IMG/VR virus record: IMGVR_UViG_3300036715_001249
Coordinates: 1-45,573 of that record
Reading direction: 5' to 3' (one strand)
Origin: a virus
DNA: 45,573 nucleotides
Shown: positions 29,994 to 38,131 of the stretch, piece by piece
How positions within the stretch are numbered: position 1 is the first letter of the stretch
How the letters are laid out: each line of letters begins with the position of its first letter
Translations under genes and position numbers: made by a program
Notes under the pieces: model-generated
Database searches by the model: none
Told to the model about the DNA's origin: nothing
The model's input: only the letters and a program-made list of their open reading frames with translations

Positions 29994-30286
29994 CACTGGT
30001 TGTCCTTCAAAATCTCCACCTGTCGCGGTGTCAGCCAGTAGCAGGCACGCGGCTGGTCGCGAATCTGCGCAAGTGCTTTTTCATCCTCATCCTCACTCGT
30101 TTGCGGCACATACTTGCGATTCGTCTCCTGCATCAGCAGGCGGCGGTATTCGTTGGCGGATAGCGGTTCCTGAATCACCACCCGCTTCCTCTCCTTCGCC
30201 GCTGCCGTAAATTCATCCGCAGGCGCACACATCACCGCGCCCCCATCGGCGTAGGTTATCGGTTGCGATTTGAGCGGTTCGTTCAT
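29993..30286 (-). CDS. Hypothetical late protein, 97 aa
   Basis: ATG 30286 (MNEPLKSQ) overlaps the preceding gene's stop. The body is acidic and charged (LLMQETNRKYVPQTSEDEDE) and ends with the helix ACYWLTPRQVEILKDNQ. No recognised family. Confidence 0.6.
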   Translation of the reverse strand: MNEPLKSQPITYADGGAVMCAPADEFTAAAKERKRVVIQEPLSANEYRRLLMQETNRKYVPQTSEDEDEKALAQIRDQPRACYWLTPRQVEILKDNQ

Positions 30287-30441
30287 GGCTTCTTGGGCTT
30301 TACCATAGCCGCTGTGAGAATGTTCTGGCGGTGCGTCGCGTTGTGCCCGCGCTTGAAAGTGTCTCCCAGCGTGTCCACGTCCATTTCGACTTCTGCAAAA
30401 GTGGTCAAGCCTTCGCTGGTGAATGAGATTTTGATTTTCAC
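30283..30441 (-). CDS. Hypothetical late protein, 52 aa
   Basis: GTG start in a GTGA overlap with the previous stop, and its own stop overlaps the next ATG. Beta strand N-terminus (KIKISFTSEGLTTFAEVEMD) and a basic tail. The coupling at both ends makes this tiny gene credible. Function unknown. Confidence 0.55.
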   Translation of the reverse strand: MKIKISFTSEGLTTFAEVEMDVDTLGDTFKRGHNATHRQNILTAAMVKPKKP

Positions 30442-30959
30442 GGCACCTGCCTTTCATCCAGCTTCACAAGATGCGTGCCGCGATACTGGAAATAAGTCTG
30501 GCCCGACAGCCGGTAAGCGTTGGTCTGCTTCGGCGGTTCGTTCGTGCGCGACCATGTGAGCAGGTTGGTTGAACACCACCACTCGCCGCCAGTGATGTTC
30601 AAAACCGCGATGAAATAACTGATGCCTGCCTCCCCGGACATGCCGTTCGTGTAACTTGCCGTCAGCCGTAGATAGTTCGTCCCCTCCGCCAGCGGGAACA
30701 CCACGTTCGTTGCCGGCGTGTTCGTCGTGAAGGTGCCCACCGTCAGCGTGTAGAAAGTCGCCAATGGCAGTGGGTCCCACATCGCAGTGCGCTGATACTG
30801 CGGCTCGTCTGGCTCAACGGTCACGAGTGCTGCCTTGGGCAGTGCCAGCGGGCTGACCTCTGAACTCTGACCGCTGACCTCGGGCGGGAACGGCGGCTGC
30901 GCATTCAACGCAAAGACGCAGAGAAGCAAAGACGCGGGGGATGGAAGATGGCGCGTCAT
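30438..30959 (-). CDS. Exported FN3-like beta protein, 173 aa
   Basis: Hydrophobic N-terminus (LPSPASLLLCVFALNAQPPF) looks like a Sec signal peptide. The body reads MWDPLPLATFYTLTVGT ... TNYLRLTASYTNG, an FN3-like beta sandwich with the Trp and Tyr core. The final part (WWCSTNLLTWSRTNEPP) resembles the verrucomicrobial-type extracellular domain style. It is coupled to the metallophosphoesterase gene; the two may work together outside the cytoplasm. Confidence 0.6.
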   Translation of the reverse strand: MTRHLPSPASLLLCVFALNAQPPFPPEVSGQSSEVSPLALPKAALVTVEPDEPQYQRTAMWDPLPLATFYTLTVGTFTTNTPATNVVFPLAEGTNYLRLTASYTNGMSGEAGISYFIAVLNITGGEWWCSTNLLTWSRTNEPPKQTNAYRLSGQTYFQYRGTHLVKLDERQVP

Positions 30960-33727
30960 CGGTTTAGCCTCTGCACAGAGTTCGCTTTCACGGTGGCCGT
31001 CGCCGTGGCACCGCTCAAGTTAGTGAAAATGAAACGACCGCCCGGCTGGATCATTCCACTCAGTTGCCGGTTCCTTGCAGAATTGGCGCTCATCGCTGGC
31101 TCGCTCACTGAAATTCCGTTTTGTTCCCACGTCCCATTCGCGTCTTGGTCAAACCATAGCCCAACCTCGGCGGCGTCGGTGATTGTCGCGGGTGTGAGTG
31201 CGAAACATTGTGAGATAAAAAGAACCGAAGCGCCGTTTGTATTGTAGGCGTTCATCACATAGTCATTGGTATCCGATAGCATCGGCGCGACGTTGTTGGA
31301 AATGTAACCTCTTCCAAAAATGAAGTTGGTTTTACCCAAGGCGTTAATCACGTTAAGATTCGATACGGTTACTAGTCCAGAGCCGTCAAACTGAACAACG
31401 ATGGTGTCGTTTGAATTTCGGATTTGGAATGTTGGTTCGGTGGCTCCCGCATTTGAATCGTCATCCAGGTCGAAACGGAAATTTCCGCCGCTGGAGAATT
31501 GGGCCGTCCCGATTCCCGCCGAAGCCCATCCCGCGCCGATACGAGTTTCACCGCTCGTAGCTGAGCGCGCTCCGGTAATCCTCAACGGATTCCCGCTGGT
31601 GCCGTCAATGACCAGAGTCGTGTTTGTGGCTTGGTCTGCGTCGAGTGCGGATAGAGTTGTTTGCGTAATGGCTGTTAAATTCGTCGCGATGATGTTGCCC
31701 GCGCCGGAAATAGAACCCGCCGCAATCACGATTGAATCGTTGGTAAATGCACCTCTTACAAGCAAGTTGCTGACAATCGCCAGTCCAAGCCCGTCAAACT
31801 GAACAACGATGGTGTCGTTGCTGCTACGAATCTGAAATGTCGGAACGGTGCTCCCGGCGCTAGAGTCGTCATCCAAATCAAATCTGAAATTGCCTCCGCT
31901 AGAAAGTTGCGCCGACCCAATTCCCGAACCCACCCATCCCGCTCCGAACTTATCTTCACCGCTGGTTGCCGTCCGGGTTGTTACAACCCGGAGAGGATTT
32001 CCGGTGCCTCCATCAACAACGAGGGAGGTGTTGGTGGTAACGCCACTATCGAAAGAAACAGGCGCGGAGACATCTCCGCTTGTCGAGATGCTGAGAAAGT
32101 TCGATCCCGACCCTACTGACTGTTTTTTATCCGCAGCGACGTAACGCAGATTGAATGCGCCGTCCGAAAAGAAACGCATCATGGAGAAACCGTCCACTGT
32201 CGAATCGTCCGTATGCCGCCACAAATTCACCGTGGTGTCTGCAAGTTCGTTCGATACGAGTGTCAGGCTCCAGTTTCCCGGGCCTTTGGCATAACTGCGC
32301 TGCATCGCCATGCGGCCGTCAATGTTCAGCGCGTGCTGTTGCAGCGCCTTCTGCACGATTGGGAATCCGAAGTTGAGGTCATAGGCATTCGTCACTATCG
32401 AACCCTCAAATGCAGGCTCTCCGTTCGTCGTCCAGTGCGCCGTTGTATTCTCCCACGTCCGGGCCTGAACCCAGTTTTCAATCGGCTTGTAAAAATAATA
32501 ACGGATGTAATTGCATCCGGTGTTGGTGTTGTTCTGGGTGTTCCATAAAATTCGGACGGGCATCGCGCCGGATTCCAGATGTTCCTGCATGACCGCGCCG
32601 TTGAAGCCATCGCGCATGTGTCCCCCGTGGATTTGCACGAGGTTTTGAAGCAAGTTCAGCTTGCTTCGCTGGTAGCTGTTACCGCCGCTGGTGTCACTGT
32701 CCAATCCGTCCAGACGATTTTCATGCGAACCGATGTTGATATGATTCAGCGCAATCACCAGATGGTCCGGAAAATTAGTGCAAACAAATGCCAGCCAGTC
32801 CGTCCTGTTCGTCGCGTAAAGGTCGCTCGTCACCCAAGCTAGTTTCGTGCTGCTGTTTGTCTGGAGAAGATACACCTGTCTGTAACCGCCGTAGGAAGAT
32901 GTGATGCACCCTGACTGTGCCAGTAGCGGGCCGAAGAAACGATCCCAGTTCGTGTCCACATTGTTGCCGCTGCTGATCCACGCTGAACCTTCATGGTTTC
33001 CCGCTGGCGTAATGACGGGGATGCCCGCCGCGACCAGCCGTTGAAGCTGGTTGCTCATATATGGATAATTCGACTCGACCAGAAACGTCATATTGGCAAC
33101 GTCACCCGCCGAATTGAAAATCTTGGTGTTCAGCGTGGTTTTATTGCTGATGATATAACCAATGGATGCCTCAAGCCATGCGCGCCCAATCACGCCGCCG
33201 TCACTATCCACAGTCTGTCCGGTTGCGTGTCCGCTGTGCATATCGCCGATGAATGCCTCACTCCAGTTAGTTTGCTGGACGATGACACGCGCTGCGTCGC
33301 TCACCGTCGAATCACCCGCCTGTGCGGCGTCGAGCGCGGAGTTGGTGCCCGCTGCATTCGTCGCGGAAATCGAAGTCAACGCACTCGCCAGCGTGGCCGA
33401 ATCCCCGGCGATTCGCGCCGTCGCTTCAGTGTTCGTGCCGGTGTTGTAATCGGTTCGGATCGTCAGGTTGGTATTGAGGACGCTGTTGGTGAACACCGGG
33501 CCAGCATTGGTGAGGGTGATGGTGGTGCCGGAGCCGCTGCCCAAGCCGAACCCGATTGCCCCAATCGCGTTTGTGATGTCGTCCGCCCAAATGCTCCAGC
33601 CGTTCGTCGGCAGCAACAGTTCGTAGTTGTTCGGGTTGTAAAGGACTGCGCGCCCGGTAATGGGTGCCGCCGCTTTAGCGCCGAATGCGACCAGAAAAAT
33701 GACCAGCATCAATCGAAGTGATTTCAT
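30956..33727 (-). CDS. Exported metallophosphoesterase with fibre-like tail, 923 aa
   Basis: Residues 1-21 form a likely signal peptide (LRLMLVIFLVAFGAKAA). The calcineurin-like phosphoesterase set is visible in order: G-D-M-H-S-G-H at 161-167, A-G-D-V-A-N at 207-212, A-G-N-H-E at 242-246, L-N-H-I-N at 327-331 and G-G-H-M near 368-371. These residues would bind two metal ions. Residues ~560-830 hold two ~100-residue near copies (SSGGNFRFDLDDDS motif). A catalytic enzyme fused to a repetitive beta tail at the tail-fibre position suggests a receptor-degrading or host-surface-modifying protein. The signal peptide makes a virion role unusual. Confidence 0.7.
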   Translation of the reverse strand: MKSLRLMLVIFLVAFGAKAAAPITGRAVLYNPNNYELLLPTNGWSIWADDITNAIGAIGFGLGSGSGTTITLTNAGPVFTNSVLNTNLTIRTDYNTGTNTEATARIAGDSATLASALTSISATNAAGTNSALDAAQAGDSTVSDAARVIVQQTNWSEAFIGDMHSGHATGQTVDSDGGVIGRAWLEASIGYIISNKTTLNTKIFNSAGDVANMTFLVESNYPYMSNQLQRLVAAGIPVITPAGNHEGSAWISSGNNVDTNWDRFFGPLLAQSGCITSSYGGYRQVYLLQTNSSTKLAWVTSDLYATNRTDWLAFVCTNFPDHLVIALNHINIGSHENRLDGLDSDTSGGNSYQRSKLNLLQNLVQIHGGHMRDGFNGAVMQEHLESGAMPVRILWNTQNNTNTGCNYIRYYFYKPIENWVQARTWENTTAHWTTNGEPAFEGSIVTNAYDLNFGFPIVQKALQQHALNIDGRMAMQRSYAKGPGNWSLTLVSNELADTTVNLWRHTDDSTVDGFSMMRFFSDGAFNLRYVAADKKQSVGSGSNFLSISTSGDVSAPVSFDSGVTTNTSLVVDGGTGNPLRVVTTRTATSGEDKFGAGWVGSGIGSAQLSSGGNFRFDLDDDSSAGSTVPTFQIRSSNDTIVVQFDGLGLAIVSNLLVRGAFTNDSIVIAAGSISGAGNIIATNLTAITQTTLSALDADQATNTTLVIDGTSGNPLRITGARSATSGETRIGAGWASAGIGTAQFSSGGNFRFDLDDDSNAGATEPTFQIRNSNDTIVVQFDGSGLVTVSNLNVINALGKTNFIFGRGYISNNVAPMLSDTNDYVMNAYNTNGASVLFISQCFALTPATITDAAEVGLWFDQDANGTWEQNGISVSEPAMSANSARNRQLSGMIQPGGRFIFTNLSGATATATVKANSVQRLNR
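31380..31965. repeat. Duplicated ~175-bp coding segment
   Basis: The stretch beginning GTCAAACTGAACAACGATGG near 31387 recurs near 31792, and the following ~150 bases are clearly related. It encodes the two near-copies of the SSGGNFRFDLDDD region in the phosphoesterase-bearing protein. Identity is high at the ends and lower between. Confidence 0.75.
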
Positions 33728-34554
33728 AGCGTCCCTGTCTGTCCAATTTCAATCGTCACCTGGCCTTGGTCGTTCACCAGTTGGAAGGAATACCAAAGTC
33801 CGTCGCTCGCCAGCAGTTGAGTTTCCCCATTCACGAACCGAATGTAGCTCACGCTGTAATCCGTCACGCCAACCATCGGCCTGTCTTTCGTGCAGCACGT
33901 CCGCCCGCGCCCGCTCAGGCTGAACGTCTCAAACTCCGACGGTCGCGACGCTTTAAGGCTGTTCAGCGCGGCTTGCGCCAGTGACAGTTTCGCCTGCGCG
34001 TCCGCCTGCTTGTCGCGCGTCAAAATCTCAGCAGCCGTGAACAGCACGAGCACCAAGTCATCCACAACGCACAAATCTCCGTTGGCTGTCATTGTGGACG
34101 GGACGCCCATGCCTTCGATAATCATCGTCTGATTGCTGGCAGGGATCGGCCACACCTCCAGCTTGCGCGTGCCTGCGTCGTTGATGATGTCCCAGCGGAT
34201 TACCGGGTCGCAGCGCATGTCTAGCGTCGGGTCGAAGGCGTTGTAATGCTCCTGGCGGATGCCGAATTCCATCCAGAAACGAAAGTTCCCAAGTTTCGTG
34301 TAGGCCGGTTGATCCAGCCGGTCCAAATCAATGCCCGTCGGCAGCGTGTAAAGCCGCGTGCCCGCCGTCAACGCCACTTCCTTACGAACCTTGGACAGCA
34401 GATAGGCGTGCTGATTGGCTAGCCAGCTTTGCTTCGTCGAGAGTAAGCGATTGTGCAGCGTCACGTTGGCCGGCGAGGCTGTCTCGTCCAGGTTCTCGCC
34501 AATCTCCGCGCGCAACATCTGGCGCAAGGTCAACAATGTGGTGCCGACGGGCAT
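33724..34554 (-). CDS. Head-tail connector/adaptor-like protein, 276 aa
   Basis: N-terminus TLLTLRQMLRAEIGENLDE, then NRLLSTKQSWLANQHAYLLS, a helical start typical of podovirus adaptor proteins that bind under the portal. The C-terminal half is beta-rich (VSYIRFVNGETQLLASDGLW). Position between the capsid region and tail genes agrees. No close family named. Confidence 0.55.
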   Translation of the reverse strand: MPVGTTLLTLRQMLRAEIGENLDETASPANVTLHNRLLSTKQSWLANQHAYLLSKVRKEVALTAGTRLYTLPTGIDLDRLDQPAYTKLGNFRFWMEFGIRQEHYNAFDPTLDMRCDPVIRWDIINDAGTRKLEVWPIPASNQTMIIEGMGVPSTMTANGDLCVVDDLVLVLFTAAEILTRDKQADAQAKLSLAQAALNSLKASRPSEFETFSLSGRGRTCCTKDRPMVGVTDYSVSYIRFVNGETQLLASDGLWYSFQLVNDQGQVTIEIGQTGTL

Positions 34555-34587
34555 GGTTTGAAGGGGCGCACCTACGCCCCGTTGTGA

Positions 34588-35151
34588 TTACTCTTTGGCC
34601 GCTTCCTTGGCCGCTTTGCGTTCCTTGGCGGTTTTCGGCTCGTCCGCATCGGGCGTGACAACCACCGGCTCATCCTTGGCCTTCGCCAAGCGCGCCTTCA
34701 CTTCCTCGCGAACCGCTTCTTCCTCGGCGATTTCCTCCTGCGTGGTGATCTTCGCCTCTGAACCGAGATGCCGCGCGATGCTCTTGAACGTCGTCGGCAA
34801 CGGTTGCATGTCGTCCGGGAACACGGCGAGGAAGGCGGGCTTCACGTCCCGGCCACTGCCGATGTTGCCGGTAAAGCGCTTCTCCAGCCGGGCGCGCTCC
34901 TCGGCGTCCGTGCGGTCGCGGTAGTCATAGACCTTCTTCCGGTCTTTCGACTTGTCGGAGAGGACAACTTCCTCGAAGTGATACCCGGCGCGCTCCTGCG
35001 CTGTGCCGGTGATGACGATTGAACCGATGGCAGTGCCGCCGGTTGCAACGTGATGAAGCTTGGCGAGAACGACGGCCTCTGCCGGGGTGACATCGCGAAG
35101 ATTCTTGGAACTGAACGGGCCTGTTTTGACTTTGATGGTTGCGGTTTGCAT
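34588..35151 (-). CDS. Hypothetical late protein, 187 aa
   Basis: N-terminal alpha/beta domain (IKVKTGPFSSKNLRDVTPAE ... GSIVITG) and a C-terminal charged helix rich in Glu, Lys and Ala (KTAKERKAAKEAAKE). Located in the head module. Might be a head-decoration or assembly protein; unknown. Confidence 0.55.
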   Translation of the reverse strand: MQTATIKVKTGPFSSKNLRDVTPAEAVVLAKLHHVATGGTAIGSIVITGTAQERAGYHFEEVVLSDKSKDRKKVYDYRDRTDAEERARLEKRFTGNIGSGRDVKPAFLAVFPDDMQPLPTTFKSIARHLGSEAKITTQEEIAEEEAVREEVKARLAKAKDEPVVVTPDADEPKTAKERKAAKEAAKE

Positions 35152-35271
35152 AGTTTTGCGTTGTTAAAGTTGGGTGTGGATTTTATTTCCGCCGCGCACT
35201 GCGCCGACTATGACCCAACCCCACAGTCGGACACGGCACGCGGCCAGATTGATGCTCGATTACCGAGCGAC
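35152..35271. other. 120-bp gap in the late operon
   Basis: No ORF is credible. GTTGGGT and ACCCAAC, ~40 bases apart, could pair. It separates the exported protein gene from the next late gene and might hold a processing or weak termination signal. Confidence 0.3.
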
Positions 35272-35817
35272 TTACATCCCCCCAAGGATTTTCAACTGCT
35301 CAATCACGGTATTGCCCGCCCCGGCGGAGGCTGTATGCGTGATTGTGCTGACTTGGATTTGCTTGGCCGTGCCCAGCGTCAACGCCGGGATTGGCACACA
35401 GAACACAACGGAGGCGTTGCCGTTCATGTTAATGGCGTAGGTGAACGCATTCGTGCTTTCCGTGCTTACCCTACCCCCCGCAATGGGCACGGTGCGCAAC
35501 ACAAACGAAACATTGTTCGTTGTGGCCGCATTCGTGCCAAGCAGTGAGCCGGTCAGGTAATACGTTGGCAGCGCCCCGTCAGGCCGAAGCTGCAACGTCA
35601 CCGCCGAGAACGCCCCCGTGTTCGTGTAGATCACGCCCGCCCGCATGTAGATGTTGCTTACGGTTGTGTTGTTCACGTTCGTGTAGAGGTTCGCCCCATT
35701 GTTCACGACGTTCGTTCCAGACAGCAGTGTCTTTTCGAGGATTTCCACTGCCTGCGTTTGAGCGGCGAACAGGCCGAGAGCCAGCACCGCGCCGATGATG
35801 AGTGTCTTGATTTTCAT
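35272..35817 (-). CDS. Exported Asn/Thr-rich protein next to the capsid gene
   Basis: Start chosen at ATG 35817, which gives a clean signal peptide: KIK, hydrophobic core LIIGAVLALGLFA, then AQTQAVE with an AxA-like cleavage site. The mature part is a beta-rich, Asn/Thr/Val-rich protein (TNVNNTTVSNIYMRAG). It is the gene transcribed directly after the major capsid. A Sec signal is not expected for a virion component. It may be a cell-surface protein or a borrowed head decoration. Confidence 0.6.
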   Translation of the reverse strand: MKIKTLIIGAVLALGLFAAQTQAVEILEKTLLSGTNVVNNGANLYTNVNNTTVSNIYMRAGVIYTNTGAFSAVTLQLRPDGALPTYYLTGSLLGTNAATTNNVSFVLRTVPIAGGRVSTESTNAFTYAINMNGNASVVFCVPIPALTLGTAKQIQVSTITHTASAGAGNTVIEQLKILGGM

Positions 35818-35860
35818 GTGATTCACTTTGTCTTGATGATTTCGGTTTCGGTTCAATAGC

Positions 35861-36919
35861 TCACACCGCATCGAAGATGCCGTTGCAGTCCATCTGATTG
35901 CACGTCAGCGCGCCGCGATCCGTCATGGACTTGCTGATGATGAGCTGGTCCGTCGGCTCGGGCCGGTCCTGAATCTTGCCCCACTCCAACTTCTGCGGGC
36001 GCAGGCGGAGGTGGTTCGAGTCGAACACCACCAAGCGGGCTTCCATACCCTTGTCGTCCAGCGTCGGGTCGTATTCGATGGTGTAAGGCCCAACCATGAT
36101 GCCCTTGACCAAGATGTTGGTTTTCTTGTCATACCAGCCGGTGACGGTGTTCAGCCCCTTGTAACGGGCCTCGCGTTCAACCATGTCGCAGAAGTCCGAA
36201 CCGGCCAGCCACACGTCCGGGTCGCCGCCGTAGCGGGTCAACTGCCGGTGATACGTCGCCAGCCCTTCGGTCAGCGTGCCGTCCGTCTTGGAATACACGA
36301 GCTTGGGATCTTCGCCAGCGATGCCCGTCGCCGCGAGATTCCGCCACCATGTATTGCTCGTGCTGATACCCAGCACGGTCTGCGTGGTAGAAGGATCATC
36401 CTGAAGGATGGAGAAGATGCCGGGGATGTCCTTGGCGTCCTGCGTGCCGTCGTTCCACAACGCCAAGTTGCGTGTGATGGCGACCGACTCGCCGAAGTCC
36501 GCCATACGAGTGGCAAACAGGTCGAGCAGCTTTTCCTTTTCGTCCGTGGTCGCGCGGCTCTTGCCGTCCGTGATGTGGATGCCGGCGCTCTGGAGTTCGT
36601 CCTGGCTGATTTGAATGCCGGAGTGCGCCCAGCCAATCGTGCATTGGGTCTGAATCGCACCGTCCGACTTTTTGAACACCAACTGGTCTGAACCGGCGAT
36701 ACCGGCGCGGAAGCCAGCTTGATCCTTGAGCAACGCGCCCATGACGCCTTCGCGCACATAGTTCAAGCCGCTGCCCCATTCCTTCTTCTTCGCTTCCAGA
36801 TGCCGCAGGAGCGGACGCTTCTGGAGATGTTGCAGGATGGATTCGGGCGTTTCGGGACTGATGTATTGGTTTAACTGAATTGCCGCCATGTCACTGGCGA
36901 CCGCTACTGTAAATGGCAT
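35861..36919 (-). CDS. Major capsid protein, 352 aa
   Basis: Downstream of the scaffold gene. It has an N-terminal extended arm, GLNYVREGVMGALL, a long-helix region (ATTDEKEKLLDLFATRMADF), a WLAGSDFCDMVEREARYKGL segment and a C-terminal A-domain-type region (YTIEYDPTLDDKGMEARLVV), in agreement with an HK97-fold capsid protein of podophage type. Length is normal. It forms the icosahedral shell. Confidence 0.8.
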   Translation of the reverse strand: MPFTVAVASDMAAIQLNQYISPETPESILQHLQKRPLLRHLEAKKKEWGSGLNYVREGVMGALLKDQAGFRAGIAGSDQLVFKKSDGAIQTQCTIGWAHSGIQISQDELQSAGIHITDGKSRATTDEKEKLLDLFATRMADFGESVAITRNLALWNDGTQDAKDIPGIFSILQDDPSTTQTVLGISTSNTWWRNLAATGIAGEDPKLVYSKTDGTLTEGLATYHRQLTRYGGDPDVWLAGSDFCDMVEREARYKGLNTVTGWYDKKTNILVKGIMVGPYTIEYDPTLDDKGMEARLVVFDSNHLRLRPQKLEWGKIQDRPEPTDQLIISKSMTDRGALTCNQMDCNGIFDAV

Positions 36920-36951
36920 AACTCACCTTTTGGTTGTGCCCGGCTTCACCG

Positions 36952-38097
36952 TCAATCTGCGTTATGTTGCTCCTCAAGTGCATCGAGGGTTTCCATCAGA
37001 TTGGTCGGCTTCGGTCGGACGTTTCTGGATGAGCCATTCGTCGTAACAGGAATGCGAGTCGTTCGAGTGCGCTGCGAGGCAAATGCCTTCTGCTGTTGGT
37101 AGGCTTTCTTCACGATTGCCAGCTTTTCAGCAATGGTCACCGGCCCCTGCTTGGTCGCCATCAGATTGTTGATCTCCGCAAACGCCTGATTTTTTACGTT
37201 ATCCTGAATCGTCGGCGTCCCGTCGTCCTTGCGAAACAAGTAATCCGGGTCTGACTTTACAATCTGAGCTTCCCAATCGTTGAGCGCCGTCGTGTGCTCG
37301 GTCATCATCTTCTCGTAGGCGGCTTGCTGCGTGGCCTTGTGGCTCGCCTGCTTTTCCGCCTCGGTCTGCTTCAATCCGGCGCGTGTGCGCTCCAACTCGG
37401 ACAGGAGCTTGTTTTCCTCCTCGGCTTCGGCCTCGTCCATCAAACCCTGCTCAACTTTTTGTTTCAAGGCTTCTGCCTTTTTGAGCAAGTCCGGTGAACT
37501 AAGCTTCGCGCCGCGTCTGGTCTGCAAGTCCGTCAACAGTTCCGTCAGCATCGCCTCAGCCCGCTCGTCGCCGCGCTGCCAGAGTTCAACGAGAGCAATG
37601 GAATTCTCCACGCCTTCATCGCCCACCGCTTTGCGGAGACGTTCAACCCGCTCGTGAGAGGGTTTGAAAACTTCGAGTTGCTTGGTCGTTGCCGCTTCAC
37701 GTTCGTAGAAGCTGCGCAGAATCCCGCGCATCTCCTTCGCCTTTTCAGGGGCGACCAGCTTGAGCGCCTTTTGCCACTCAGGCCGTTCGGTGAACTGCTT
37801 TTCCTGTCCTGCTTGGGAAAGATCAACCTTCTCGCCTGCCCCGGCTTCGTCCTCACCCGGCTCATCCGTTTTGGGTTCGGCTTCCTCCGTGGCTTCCTCG
37901 GTCGTGGTAGCTGGCGGGGCTTCCGGTTCCTCGCCGTTGTGATCGGCCTCAATCTCGTTGAGCTTCGCCATCAAATCCGGCTTGAAATCTGCGCCTTCGG
38001 TGGATGAATCCGATGTTACATCCGGTGAGTTGGACGAAACTCCAGTCACGTCCGTTCCGGGTGACGAAGCCGGTGTAGCGTCAATTTCTGTGGGCAT
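36952..38097 (-). CDS. Scaffold protein, 381 aa
   Basis: Acidic Ser/Thr/Glu/Pro-rich N-terminus (PPATTTEEATEEAEPKTDEP), a long charged coiled-coil middle (LLKKAEALKQKVEQGLMDEA) and a basic C-terminal end with Arg/Thr. This is the usual plan of phage scaffolding proteins, and the gene lies between portal and capsid. It would guide procapsid assembly and leave during maturation. Confidence 0.75.
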   Translation of the reverse strand: MPTEIDATPASSPGTDVTGVSSNSPDVTSDSSTEGADFKPDLMAKLNEIEADHNGEEPEAPPATTTEEATEEAEPKTDEPGEDEAGAGEKVDLSQAGQEKQFTERPEWQKALKLVAPEKAKEMRGILRSFYEREAATTKQLEVFKPSHERVERLRKAVGDEGVENSIALVELWQRGDERAEAMLTELLTDLQTRRGAKLSSPDLLKKAEALKQKVEQGLMDEAEAEEENKLLSELERTRAGLKQTEAEKQASHKATQQAAYEKMMTEHTTALNDWEAQIVKSDPDYLFRKDDGTPTIQDNVKNQAFAEINNLMATKQGPVTIAEKLAIVKKAYQQQKAFASQRTRTTRIPVTTNGSSRNVRPKPTNLMETLDALEEQHNAD

Positions 38098-38131
38098 GTT
38101 TAGTTTGGGTTGTAGTTGCTGTCAAATTATT

